NCBI RefSeq assembly: GCF_000716445.1
Contig: NZ_JNWK01000045.1
Location: 1 to 58,647, forward strand
DNA: 58,647 nucleotides
Source: Streptomyces wedmorensis
GTDB taxonomy: Bacteria; Actinomycetota; Actinomycetes; Streptomycetales; Streptomycetaceae
Direction: 5' to 3'
The notes beneath the pieces are model-generated. The model saw nothing but the letters and a program-made list of their open reading frames with translations. It was not told where the DNA came from and ran no database searches. Of the stretch, positions 35,871 through 44,139 are shown in pieces. Made by a program: the position numbers and the translations under genes. Each line of letters starts with the position of its first letter. Positions within the stretch are counted from its first letter, which is position 1.

Positions 35871-37534
35871 ACCACCTCGTCCCGGCCCAGGGCGCCGGCC
35901 ACGGCGAACAGGTCCGGGCTGCGGGTGGCGCCGGTGAGGGCGACTCGGAGCACGTTCGCGACCTGCCTCGGCGGTCCCGCCCAGCGGTCCGGGTCCCGGC
36001 GCCAGGTGGTGGTGTCCGGGGCGAAGCCGTGGCGTACGGCGAGCGCGCCGAGCCGTCCGTACCACTCGTCGGCGGAGGACGCGGCCGGTTCGGCGGCGAA
36101 GTCCGCGGCGATCGCGCGCACCAGGTCCGGGGCGAGCCCGTCGTAGCGGTCGTCCCCGGCGGCCGGCGGCGTGCCGAAGAGCTCCGCGAAGAAGAAGCCG
36201 TAGCGGTCGCGGAAGCGCGACCAGCGCTCCAGGTCCTTCCGGGCGGGCGCGCCCGCCGGCCGGCCCGCCGCCACGGCCGCGAGGGCGAGCCGCTCGTGCC
36301 GGGCGAGGACGGACGCGAGCTCCGGGTCGTACTCCTCGGCCCAGGCGAGGAGCTGCGCGTACACCTCCTCAGGGGCCAGCGAGGCGATGAACTCCCGGCT
36401 CAGCGAGTGAAGTTTGGGCAGGTCGAGGAGGGGGCCCGAGGGGCGCATGCCGTCGAGACGGACGGTGGCGGCGAGTGCTTCGGCCGTGGGGACGTCCATC
36501 AGCCGGATGTTGGCGAGACCGCGCAGGTAATGCTGGACGGCGGCCGGCGGATAGCCGGCGGACAGGTAGTAGTCCACCGACGCCTCGGGGTCCTTGCGCT
36601 TGCTGAGTTTGCGGCGCGAGGCACCCTCGGCCTTCATCAGCGGCGCCAGGTGCGCGTACGAGGGCGGCTCGAAACCGAGCGCGGTGTGCAGCTGGAGGTG
36701 GACCGGGGTCGAGGAGAGCCACTCCTCGCCGCGCACGACGAGGGTCACCCGCATCAGGTGGTCGTCCACCACGTGCGCGAAGTGGTAGGTGGGCAGGGGC
36801 AGTTCCTCCTGCGAGGACTTCAGGAGCACGATGTCGTTGCCGTTGTCCTGCATCGTGACGGAGGCGCGGATGCGGTCCGCGAACCGGACCCGGCCGGGGA
36901 ACTCGTACGGGCAGCGGAACCGCACCACGTACGGCTCTCCGGCCGCGATCCGGCGTCCCGCCTCCTCCGGGGCGAGCGTCCGGCACGGTGCCCAGCGGCC
37001 GTAGTAGCCCAGCGGGGACCGGCCCGCCCGCTGCTCCTCGCTACTGCGGGCGAGCCGCTCCCTGCCGCAGAAGCAGGGGTAGGCGCGGTCCCGCCGCAGG
37101 AGCTCGCGCACATGGCTGAGGTAGACGTCCCGGCGCTCGGACTGGAGGTACGGTCCCCACTCCCCGTCCCCGGCGGCCGCGTCCCTGGCAGCCCCGTGCC
37201 CGGCAGCCCGGACCCCGGCGCCGCCGCCTTCGTCGGGCGCGAGCCCGAAGGCCCCGAGCAGGCGGGAGAACTCCTCGGCGGCGCCCGTGACTTGGCGCGA
37301 GCGGTCGGTGTCCTCGACGCGCAGGACGTACACGCCGCCGGACTGGTGGGCCAGTGCCCGGGCCACGGCCGCCGTGTACAGGCCGCCGATGTGCAGGTGT
37401 CCGGTGGGGCTCGGGGCGAACCGCGTCACCTCCGCGCCGTCCGGCAGGTCGCGCGGACCGAACCGGCGCTCCCAGTCGGCCGGTTCCGGCAGATCGGGCG
37501 GGAACATCGCGTTGATGACGGACAGGTCGAGCAC
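35840..37534 (-). CDS. gltX: Glutamyl-tRNA synthetase paralogue
   Basis: A 564-residue class I synthetase. The HIGH motif is PSPTGHLHIGG at about residues 41-51 and the KMSKR motif KLSKRKD at about 309-315. A zinc-site-like CFC with C184 lies in the acceptor-binding part (YPCFCGRERL...WAPCR). An anticodon-binding C-terminal region is present, so this is not the short GluQ enzyme. It would charge tRNA-Glu; HemA, encoded 10 kb away, reduces exactly that product. The GTG at 37534 has AGGGAG seven bases upstream. Residues 104-124 are a low-complexity insert. It may be a second copy beside a housekeeping gene elsewhere. Confidence 0.88.
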   Translation of the reverse strand: MLDLSVINAMFPPDLPEPADWERRFGPRDLPDGAEVTRFAPSPTGHLHIGGLYTAAVARALAHQSGGVYVLRVEDTDRSRQVTGAAEEFSRLLGAFGLAPDEGGGAGVRAAGHGAARDAAAGDGEWGPYLQSERRDVYLSHVRELLRRDRAYPCFCGRERLARSSEEQRAGRSPLGYYGRWAPCRTLAPEEAGRRIAAGEPYVVRFRCPYEFPGRVRFADRIRASVTMQDNGNDIVLLKSSQEELPLPTYHFAHVVDDHLMRVTLVVRGEEWLSSTPVHLQLHTALGFEPPSYAHLAPLMKAEGASRRKLSKRKDPEASVDYYLSAGYPPAAVQHYLRGLANIRLMDVPTAEALAATVRLDGMRPSGPLLDLPKLHSLSREFIASLAPEEVYAQLLAWAEEYDPELASVLARHERLALAAVAAGRPAGAPARKDLERWSRFRDRYGFFFAELFGTPPAAGDDRYDGLAPDLVRAIAADFAAEPAASSADEWYGRLGALAVRHGFAPDTTTWRRDPDRWAGPPRQVANVLRVALTGATRSPDLFAVAGALGRDEVVRRLTAMSAG

Positions 37535-37574
37535 GGTGGACTCCCTCCTGGCGTTCCTGGAGAGATCCACCGTA

Positions 37575-37589
37575 GGCCGGTGACCGGCC
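37575..37589. promoter_or_regulatory. Palindrome in the gltX2-MFS divergent region
   Basis: GGCCGGT-G-ACCGGCC is a perfect odd palindrome 41 bases upstream of the gltX2 start, next to a TACGGT that could be its -10. A TAGCAT near 37672 could serve the MFS gene. A dimeric regulator bound here could link both genes. Confidence 0.5.
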
Positions 37590-37728
37590 GGATCGAGGGG
37601 TGCGGGGGCGGGAGGCTGCGGAACCCCGAACCCTCTTCGGCGTTGTGGGCCGCGAGGGCCGTGCCCGGTCAGTAGCATCCCGAGGACCGTTCCGTACGAC
37701 ACACGAGCACGAGGAACAAGGGGGTGCG

Positions 37729-38973
37729 ATGGGCGGCACGCGCGCGGTGGCCCTGCTGGCGCTCGGCTCCTTCGCCGTCGGGACCGACGCCTACGCGATG
37801 GCGGGGCTGCTCCCGGCCGTCGCCGCAGACCTGGACGTCTCCGTGCCGCTCGCCGGACAGTCCGTCACCGCCTTCACCCTCTGCTACGCGCTGGCCGCGC
37901 CGCTGTTCTCGGCCGTACTCGCCCGCCGGGGCACCCGTACGGTCATCGTGACCGCACTGGTCGTCTTCGCCGTCGCCAACGCCGGGAGCGCGCTCGCGGA
38001 GTCGTACGCCGGACTCCTCGGCAGCCGCGCCCTCGCCGGCGCCGGAGCCGGCCTGTTCACCCCGGCGGCGGCCACCGCCGCCGTCGCGCTCGTCCCGCCC
38101 GAGCGGCGCGGGCGCGCCCTCGGCCTGGTCCTCGGCGGGATGAGCGCGGGCACCGTCCTCGGGGTCCCGCTCGGGCTGTTCGTCGCGGCGGACTCCGGCT
38201 GGCGGGCGGCCCTGTGGCTGATCACCGGACTCGGCCTGGTCGCGCTGCTCGGCGTCGCGACGGCGCTCCCGGCGGTCCGGGGAGCCGCGGCGCCCGCGCT
38301 GCGGGCCCGGCTCGGCGCCCTCACCCGGCCCAAGGTCGCCGTGGTCGTCGCCGTCACCTTCACCCAGACCGTGGCCGGCCTCGGGCTCTACACCTACCTG
38401 GAACCGGTCCTGCACCGGGTCGCCGACGTGGGGAGCACGGTCCCGTACCTGTGGGTCTGGGGCATCGGCGGAGTCTGCGGCAGCCTCCTCGCCGGCACCC
38501 TCGTCGACCGGACAGGGAAGCCCGCCCTCCTCGCGGGCACGCTGCTCGGCACCCTCGGCGCGGCCCTGGCCCTGCTGCCGTGGGCCGGAGCCGTACCCGG
38601 TCTGGTCCTGGTGCCGCTGCTCGTCTGGGGCGCGGTCGGCTGGGCCTTCGTCGTCCCGCAACAACACCGGCTCCTCGCGGGGGAGGGAGACGGCGGCGCC
38701 GCCGTCGGCCTCAACAGCTCCGCCACCTACCTCGGCGGGGCCGTCGGCTCGGCGCTCGGCGGCCTCGCCCTCGCCCACGGGCTCGACGCCCGCTGGCTCC
38801 CGCTCCCCGCCGCCGGGGTCGCGTGCGCGGGAGTCCTCTTCCACCTCACCGTGGCCCGGAGAGTCGCCCGCCGCGACACCGGGCCCGGACCGCACCTCCC
38901 GGACGACGTCACGCACGGGGGCGGAGCCGCGGACGCGACCGCGGCCGAGCCCCTGGAAAGGAACACGCCATGA
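37729..38973 (+). CDS. MFS exporter, DHA1-like
   Basis: A 414-residue transporter of the 12-helix drug:H+ antiporter type. The N-terminus GTDAYAMAGLLPAVAADLDVS is typical, and the motif A region is SAVLARRGTRTV. The conserved PERRGRALGLVLGGMSAGTVLGVPLG lies in helix 4-5. It is the first gene of a three-gene unit, overlapping the oxidoreductase by ATGA. The last 30 residues are a polar tail. It may export the product of the nearby tetrapyrrole-precursor operon, but that is inferred from position only. Confidence 0.88.
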   Translation: MGGTRAVALLALGSFAVGTDAYAMAGLLPAVAADLDVSVPLAGQSVTAFTLCYALAAPLFSAVLARRGTRTVIVTALVVFAVANAGSALAESYAGLLGSRALAGAGAGLFTPAAATAAVALVPPERRGRALGLVLGGMSAGTVLGVPLGLFVAADSGWRAALWLITGLGLVALLGVATALPAVRGAAAPALRARLGALTRPKVAVVVAVTFTQTVAGLGLYTYLEPVLHRVADVGSTVPYLWVWGIGGVCGSLLAGTLVDRTGKPALLAGTLLGTLGAALALLPWAGAVPGLVLVPLLVWGAVGWAFVVPQQHRLLAGEGDGGAAVGLNSSATYLGGAVGSALGGLALAHGLDARWLPLPAAGVACAGVLFHLTVARRVARRDTGPGPHLPDDVTHGGGAADATAAEPLERNTP

Positions 38974-39887
38974 AATTCGGCGTCAATCTGCCCAACTACG
39001 GGCCCGAGGCCACCCCCGACGCCCTCGCCGACTGGGCGCTGCGGGTCGAGTCGATGGGCTACCACTACGCCATGGTCTCCGACCACGTGGCCCTCACCCC
39101 CGACGTCCAGCACCTCTTCCCCGCCCCGTTCTACGACCCCTTCGCGACCCTCGCCTGGCTCGCCGGGGTCACCAGGACCGTCGGACTGGGCACCACGGTG
39201 ACGATCCTCCCGTACCGCCACCCCGTGCACACCGCCCGCGTCGCCGCCAACATCGACCGGTTCAGCAACGGGCGGCTCGTGTTCGGCGCCGCGGCCGGCT
39301 GGGCCGCCCGGGAGTTCGCCGTGCTCGACGTGCCGTACCGCAAGCGCGGCGCGATCAGCGACGAGTACCTCGCCGCCATCAAGGCCTGCTGGGCCGACGA
39401 GGTCGCCTCCTTCGACGGCGCCCACGTCTCCTTCCGCGAGGTCCACACCGGGCCGCTGCCCGTGCAGCGCCCCGGGCCGCCCGTCTGGGTCGGCGGGCAC
39501 AGCCCCGGCGCGCTGCGCAGGGCCGTCCGGCTCGGCGACGCCTGGCACCCCACCTCGACCTCCGGGGACTGGCTCCTCGGCGTCGGTCTCCCCACGCTCC
39601 GTCAGGTCGCGGAGGAACAGGAGCGCCCCGTCCCCGGCCTCTGCCCCCGGATCAAACTCCGGGTCACGCCCCGGCCGCTCGGACCCGGCCGACTCCTCGG
39701 CGAAGGCACCCTCGCGCAGATCGCCGACGACCTCGGGCTGCTCCAGGACATCGGGGCCCGGGCCGTCGTCCTCGACCCCACCTACCCGGGCGACCGGCGC
39801 GAACCGGGCCGCACCGCGCGGGACCTCGACGTCCTGGAGACACTGGTCAAGGAGGTCATCGACGTGGACGCCGGCTGCGTACGATGA
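38970..39887 (+). CDS. LLM-class flavin/F420-dependent oxidoreductase
   Basis: A 305-residue TIM-barrel oxidoreductase of the luciferase-like monooxygenase class (MKFGVNLPNYGPEATPDALADWALRVES at the start, WVGGHSPGALRRAVRLGDAWHPT near 180-205). In Streptomyces most members of this subgroup use F420. It is overlapped at both ends by the MFS and LysR genes, so the three are co-translated. Its substrate is unknown. As a redox enzyme it could act on the product of the hem operon or on an unrelated compound. Confidence 0.87.
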   Translation: MKFGVNLPNYGPEATPDALADWALRVESMGYHYAMVSDHVALTPDVQHLFPAPFYDPFATLAWLAGVTRTVGLGTTVTILPYRHPVHTARVAANIDRFSNGRLVFGAAAGWAAREFAVLDVPYRKRGAISDEYLAAIKACWADEVASFDGAHVSFREVHTGPLPVQRPGPPVWVGGHSPGALRRAVRLGDAWHPTSTSGDWLLGVGLPTLRQVAEEQERPVPGLCPRIKLRVTPRPLGPGRLLGEGTLAQIADDLGLLQDIGARAVVLDPTYPGDRREPGRTARDLDVLETLVKEVIDVDAGCVR

Positions 39888-40852
39888 CCGAACGGCGGGA
39901 GCGGGAGGGGGTGCGGGACGTGACCGATCCGGACCTGCGCAAACTGCGCGTGCTGCGGGAGCTCAGCGAACGCGGCACCGTCAGCGCGGCCGCGCGGGCG
40001 CTCCACCTCACCCCGCAGGCCGTCTCGCAGCAGATCAGCGCCCTAGGGCGGGAGTTGGGCGTACCGCTGACCGAGCCGTCCGGGCGCCGGCTGCGGCTCA
40101 CGGGCGCGGCACGGATCGTGCTCCGGCACGCCGACGCCGTGTTCACCCAGGTCGAGCAGATGCGTGCGGAGCTCGCCGCCCACCAGGGCGGTGAGCGCGG
40201 CGAAGTGGGCGTGGCCGGCTTCTCCACCACCCTGTCGGCGCTCATCCTGCCCGCCGTCGCCCGGCTGCGGGAGACCCGGCCGCTGCTGCGGACCTCGCTC
40301 GCCGAGGTCGACCCCCCGGAGAGCTTCTCCCTGCTGCACCGCGGCGAGACCGACGTCGTCATCTCCGCGGACACCACGAGCAATCCGGGCCCCACGGGCG
40401 ACGACGGCCGCCTCGACGGCCGGTTCCACCGGGTCGCGCTCTGCGCCGACCCCTTCGACATCGCCCTGCCGCAGGGCCACCGGCTCCTCGGCAGCCCGAG
40501 CCTGCGGCTGGCCGACCTCGCCGACGAGACCTGGATCTTCGCCACCACCGGCATGTGCCACGACATCGGGGTCGCCGCCTGTACGGCGGCCGGGTTCACC
40601 CCACAGGCCTCCCACGCCATCGGCGACTGGGACGCCACGCTCGCGGCGGTGCGGCTCGGCCTCGGGGTCGCCCTCGTCCCGCGCCTGGCCAAGCCGGCGC
40701 CGCGGCCCGAGGTGACGATCCGCGCGTTCAGCGAGCAGGCCCCTTCCCGCACGGTCTTCGCGGCCGTACGGGAGGGCAGTCAGACGTCCCCGGAGATCGC
40801 CGCCGTCCTGGACGCGCTCCGCGCCGTCGCCCGGGCGGCCGTCGCCGCCTGA
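39884..40852 (+). CDS. LysR-family transcriptional regulator
   Basis: A regulator of up to 322 residues. The winged-helix N-terminus is LRKLRVLRELSERGTVSAAARALHLTPQAVSQQISALGRELG. A periplasmic-binding-type effector domain follows from residue 95. The start at 39884 overlaps the upstream gene; the true start may be the GTG at 39912 or 39920 region. A 26-base palindrome lies 25 bases after its stop. It probably responds to a small carboxylate or amino acid, as LysR proteins usually do. Confidence 0.88.
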   Translation: MTERREREGVRDVTDPDLRKLRVLRELSERGTVSAAARALHLTPQAVSQQISALGRELGVPLTEPSGRRLRLTGAARIVLRHADAVFTQVEQMRAELAAHQGGERGEVGVAGFSTTLSALILPAVARLRETRPLLRTSLAEVDPPESFSLLHRGETDVVISADTTSNPGPTGDDGRLDGRFHRVALCADPFDIALPQGHRLLGSPSLRLADLADETWIFATTGMCHDIGVAACTAAGFTPQASHAIGDWDATLAAVRLGLGVALVPRLAKPAPRPEVTIRAFSEQAPSRTVFAAVREGSQTSPEIAAVLDALRAVARAAVAA

Positions 40853-40876
40853 CCAGGCGGAACGCGATTCGCCACG

Positions 40877-40902
40877 GCTCGTGGACGGTACCGTCCACGA
40901 GC
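40877..40902. promoter_or_regulatory. Perfect 26-base palindrome upstream of the EamA gene
   Basis: The half-site is GCTCGTGGACGGT and the other half is its exact complement, with no spacer. It lies 117 bases before the EamA start and 25 bases after the LysR stop. It could be an operator for a dimeric regulator or a hairpin that ends the LysR transcript. No U tract follows. Confidence 0.75.
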
Positions 40903-41018
40903 TGTTGCTGGACCCGCCCGGACCCCGGTGCGAGGCTCGTTGCCGTACCGCGGACCGCCGGGCGCGCGTCCCCGTCTTCTCCTCCCTCACTCCTCTTCTC
41001 GTAGAGCGGGAAACACCC

Positions 41019-41951
41019 ATGTCCAAAGCCACGTACACGCGGCTGGCCGCGCTGAGCCTGATCTGGGGCTCCGTCTTCCTCTGGATCAAGATCGCCGGGT
41101 ACGGCTTCTCGCCCGTGCAGATGGTCCTGATCCGGCTCGCGCTCGGCGCCGTCGTCATCCTCGCCATCGGGTACGCCAAGGGGCTCCGGCTGCCCAAGGA
41201 GGCGGCCACCTGGGGCCATCTGACCGTCGCCGCGCTGCTCGGCAACGCGGTGCCGTGGACCCTGTACGCCGAGGGCGAGATCGACGGCTCCAGCAGCGTC
41301 GCCGCCGTGGTCAACGGCAGCGCGCCGATCTGGACCCTGGCGGCCGCCCTGCTGCTCGGCCAGGAGAAGAAGGTGTCCGGCTTCAAGGCGGGCGGGGTCC
41401 TGCTCGGCCTGGGCGGCACCGCGCTCATCGCCTCGCCGTGGAACTCGGCCTCGGCCGGCACCGGTTGGAGCATCCTCTGCTTCGTGCTCGGCTCCATCAG
41501 CTTCGGCGCCAGCTTCGCCTACATGGGCAAGTTCCTCGTGGGCAGGGGCATTCCGCCCCTGATGCTGGCGGGGGGCCAGCTCAGCGCGGCCACCGTGCTG
41601 CTCCTGGTCGCCTTCCCGTTCCTCGGCCTGCAGACCGTGACCTGGCGCGCCGACTCGGTGATCGCGGTCCTCGTGCTCGGCGTGGTCTGCACCGGCTTCG
41701 CCGCCCTGCTCAACTTCGAGCTGATCATCAAGGACGGGCCCACCGTGGCCTCCACCGTCACCTATCTGATGACCGCCGTGGCCGTGGTCCTCGGCGCCGT
41801 CGTGCTGAGCGAGCCGCTCGGCTGGACGGTGTGGCTCGGGGCGGCGGCGGTGCTCGCCGCCACCGGCCTGCTCCGGCGCAAGCCGAAGCCCGCCCCGGCC
41901 CCGCCGGCACCCGAGGCCGCCCCCGTGACGACGGCAGCGGCGGCCGATTAG
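41019..41951 (+). CDS. EamA-family (DMT) exporter
   Basis: A 310-residue transporter with two EamA repeats and about ten membrane helices (LSLIWGSVFLWIKIAGYGFSPVQMVLIRLALG in the first, LNFELIIKDGPTVASTVTYLMTAVAVVLGAVVLSEPLG in the second). The last 30 residues are Pro/Ala-rich. The family exports amino acids and other small metabolites. Start ATG at 41019; the frame open upstream from 40881 covers the palindrome and is rejected. It points toward the operon that follows and might export its product. Confidence 0.88.
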   Translation: MSKATYTRLAALSLIWGSVFLWIKIAGYGFSPVQMVLIRLALGAVVILAIGYAKGLRLPKEAATWGHLTVAALLGNAVPWTLYAEGEIDGSSSVAAVVNGSAPIWTLAAALLLGQEKKVSGFKAGGVLLGLGGTALIASPWNSASAGTGWSILCFVLGSISFGASFAYMGKFLVGRGIPPLMLAGGQLSAATVLLLVAFPFLGLQTVTWRADSVIAVLVLGVVCTGFAALLNFELIIKDGPTVASTVTYLMTAVAVVLGAVVLSEPLGWTVWLGAAAVLAATGLLRRKPKPAPAPPAPEAAPVTTAAAAD

Positions 41952-42140
41952 CGGACCACCGTCGAAATCCGGCACCGCAAGGCGATACCCGGCCGTTTTC
42001 GGCGGCCGGGTGGACCCCATTCCCCCCTGAGATCCAGGAAAATGCCGATCCGTCGACCGCAACATTGTGTTCATTCTTCGGGCCGGTGGCGGGTGGTAGC
42101 GTCGGAAACGGAAACACCCGGCCTTTATGGGGAGTCGTAC

Positions 42141-42716
42141 GTGGCTTTTGTGGTCGAACTCGTTTTCCGTGGCAATGAAACGGACCGGTTGGGTTTCGGA
42201 GAGGCCCACCGGATCTACTGGAAAAGGATGGCGGCGCGCGGCATCCTGCTCGGTGGCGGCCCTTGGCGGGACGGCACCGGCGAACTCCTCGTCTGTGAGG
42301 CCGCCGACCGCCGCACCCTCTTACGGGTGCTGTACGCCGACCCGTACGCACAGGCCCAGGTGATCGGGGAACTGCGGGTCCGGGAATGGAACGCGGTCAT
42401 GGGACACGTGGTCCTGGCCGGCCTGGAGCGCTCCACCGGAGGCGCCGGCACCCACGAGCGAATACGCGGGGGCGTTCCGGCGCCCGTCGCACCGATCGTC
42501 CCGGCACGCGCCCGCGAGGAGCTGACCGCCCACGAGCGCCGCATCGCCACGATGATGCTCGACGGCCTGACCAACAAGCAGATCGCCGAGTCCTTCACGG
42601 TGTCCACCCGGGCCGTGGAACTGCACATCACTCGGATCTACCGCAAGCTCGACATCCGCAGACGCGCCCAACTGGCCGCTGCCATAGACCGGTTCGAGGC
42701 CGCGCTGGCCTGCTGA
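42141..42716 (+). CDS. YCII-domain/LuxR fusion regulator
   Basis: A 191-residue regulator. Residues 1-90 form a YCII/muconolactone-isomerase-like domain (VELVFRGNETDRLGFGEAHRIYWKRMAARGILLGGGPWRDGTGELLV). Residues 125-185 are a LuxR-type helix-turn-helix, LTAHERRIATMMLDGLTNKQIAESFTVSTRAVELHITRIYRKL. The domain pair suggests that the ferredoxin-like fold binds a small molecule. The GTG at 42141 has GGGGAG seven bases before it. It precedes the tautomerase gene by 49 bases and is a candidate activator of the cluster. Confidence 0.82.
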   Translation: MAFVVELVFRGNETDRLGFGEAHRIYWKRMAARGILLGGGPWRDGTGELLVCEAADRRTLLRVLYADPYAQAQVIGELRVREWNAVMGHVVLAGLERSTGGAGTHERIRGGVPAPVAPIVPARAREELTAHERRIATMMLDGLTNKQIAESFTVSTRAVELHITRIYRKLDIRRRAQLAAAIDRFEAALAC

Positions 42717-42765
42717 CCCTTCGGTCGCACTCCCGCACCCACACGCTCGCACGATGGGATCCACC

Positions 42766-43185
42766 ATGCCGCTGGTCGAGTTGACCGTTCCCGAGGGCAC
42801 CCTCTCCGAAGCCGCCGCCGGAGTCCTGCAGCAGCAGGTCGCCGACTCCGTGCTGACGGCCATGGAGCTGCCCCACACCGACTTCTTCGCCGCCGCCACC
42901 TGGGTGTACGTCCGCGAGGCCGCCAAGGGCCTCGCGACCACCGGGGCCGGCACGCCGCCGGGCGTCCTGGTGGTGGTCACGCCACTGGAGGGGTTCCTCA
43001 CCCCGGAGCGGAACGAGGCCCTCTCCGTCGAGGTCACCCGGCACGTCCGGGACGCCGTCGGGCCCGACACCGTGGTCTGGCTCGTCGTCCACGAGGTCCC
43101 GGAGGGCAACTGGGCCGTGAACGGCGGACTGACCCGCCGGGCGAAGATCGACGAGTTCGTGGCCGAGGCGGCCAGGGCCCGCTGA
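42766..43185 (+). CDS. Tautomerase-superfamily protein
   Basis: A 139-residue protein with the catalytic N-terminal Pro directly after Met (MPLVELTVPEGTL) and the family motif PEGNWAVNGGLT near residue 115. It is longer than the 62-residue 4-oxalocrotonate tautomerases and close in size to the malonate-semialdehyde decarboxylase/CaaD type. These enzymes use Pro1 as a base or acid on keto acids. The start at 42766, not the upstream ATG at 42754, leaves Pro at position 2. A terminator follows 22 bases after the stop. Confidence 0.83.
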   Translation: MPLVELTVPEGTLSEAAAGVLQQQVADSVLTAMELPHTDFFAAATWVYVREAAKGLATTGAGTPPGVLVVVTPLEGFLTPERNEALSVEVTRHVRDAVGPDTVVWLVVHEVPEGNWAVNGGLTRRAKIDEFVAEAARAR

Positions 43186-43207
43186 ATTCCGCTTTCACAT
43201 CCCGGCG

Positions 43208-43241
43208 ACGGCGCCGCACCGCATTCACGGTGCGGCGCCGT
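43208..43241 (+). terminator. Terminator between the tautomerase gene and the hem operon
   Basis: A 14-base perfect stem (ACGGCGCCGCACCG, 43208-43221, with 43228-43241) has a six-base loop and is followed by TTCGTATTT. This makes the operon at 43363 an independent transcript. The region up to 43362 holds GGGAGGG as ribosome-binding site. Confidence 0.8.
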
Positions 43242-43362
43242 TCGTATTTCCGCATTCCGCATTCCGCGGCGGCCCTGCGGGTGCGGAATCCCGTATCGAT
43301 GCGCGGACCGTTCCGGCCGTACGGTCGTGTCATCGACAACGACGGATGGGAGGGACTCGTTC

Positions 43363-44139
43363 ATGGCTCTGCATTCGGCGCCTCGACTCGGCGTGGTGGT
43401 TCCCTCGGGAAACGCCGCGGCCGAACCCGAGATCGGCAGCCTCGTAAGCCCCGAATTCAATGTGCACACCTCGCGTTTTCCGGTGCTTCCCGGAAAGGAC
43501 CTGCGCGGCCGCCTCGAGAAGTACAACGACCTGCTTCCCGAAGTGCTGGCGAATTTCGGTGGACTGCGCCTCGACGCGACCGTCGTCGCCTGCACCGGTT
43601 CGCACTACCTCCTCACGCCCGAGGGAGACCGGGCCCTGTGCGCGGAACTCTCCGAGCGGGCGGGAGCCCCCGTACGATCCGCCGCGCTCGCCATCCTCGA
43701 CACCGCGCGGGCCGTGGGCGCCGAGCGGCTGGTCCTGATCTCGCCGTACGAGCCCTGGCTCACCGAGCTGTCCCGGGCCTACTGGGAGTCGGCCGGCCTC
43801 GAGGTCGACCGGGTCGTCAAGATCCGGGCGGGCGCCCGCTTCTCCCCGTACGACGTCACCACCGGCGAACTCGTCGCACAGGTACGGGAGGCCGAACTGC
43901 CCGAGGACGCCGTGCTGCTGTTCACCGGCACAGGCATGTTCACCTTCGACGCCCTGGCCGAGCTCGGCCGGGACGGCGCGCACACCCTCCTCACCTCCAA
44001 CCTGGCGAGCGCCTGGTGGGCCCGGGACGCCCTCGGGCTCCCGGCGGAAGGTGCGGACGCCCACCCGCTGCTGCGCCGGCTCGCCGAGCGGACCGGAGCC
44101 CGCTCCGCGGCCGGTTCCGCCGTCGTGGCGTCGTCGTGA
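43363..44139 (+). CDS. Maleate-isomerase-like protein of the Asp/Glu racemase superfamily
   Basis: A 258-residue protein that starts APRLGVVVPSGNAAAEPEI, the pattern of maleate isomerases and arylmalonate decarboxylases. The first catalytic Cys is present in VVACTGSHYL (residue 77). The second, expected near LLFTGTGMFTF (residues 185-193), is replaced by Gly/Thr. Maleate isomerase uses both, so the chemistry may differ, perhaps a Cys-alkene adduct isomerisation or a decarboxylation. It opens a seven-gene operon and overlaps the next gene (GTGA). Confidence 0.8.
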   Translation: MALHSAPRLGVVVPSGNAAAEPEIGSLVSPEFNVHTSRFPVLPGKDLRGRLEKYNDLLPEVLANFGGLRLDATVVACTGSHYLLTPEGDRALCAELSERAGAPVRSAALAILDTARAVGAERLVLISPYEPWLTELSRAYWESAGLEVDRVVKIRAGARFSPYDVTTGELVAQVREAELPEDAVLLFTGTGMFTFDALAELGRDGAHTLLTSNLASAWWARDALGLPAEGADAHPLLRRLAERTGARSAAGSAVVASS

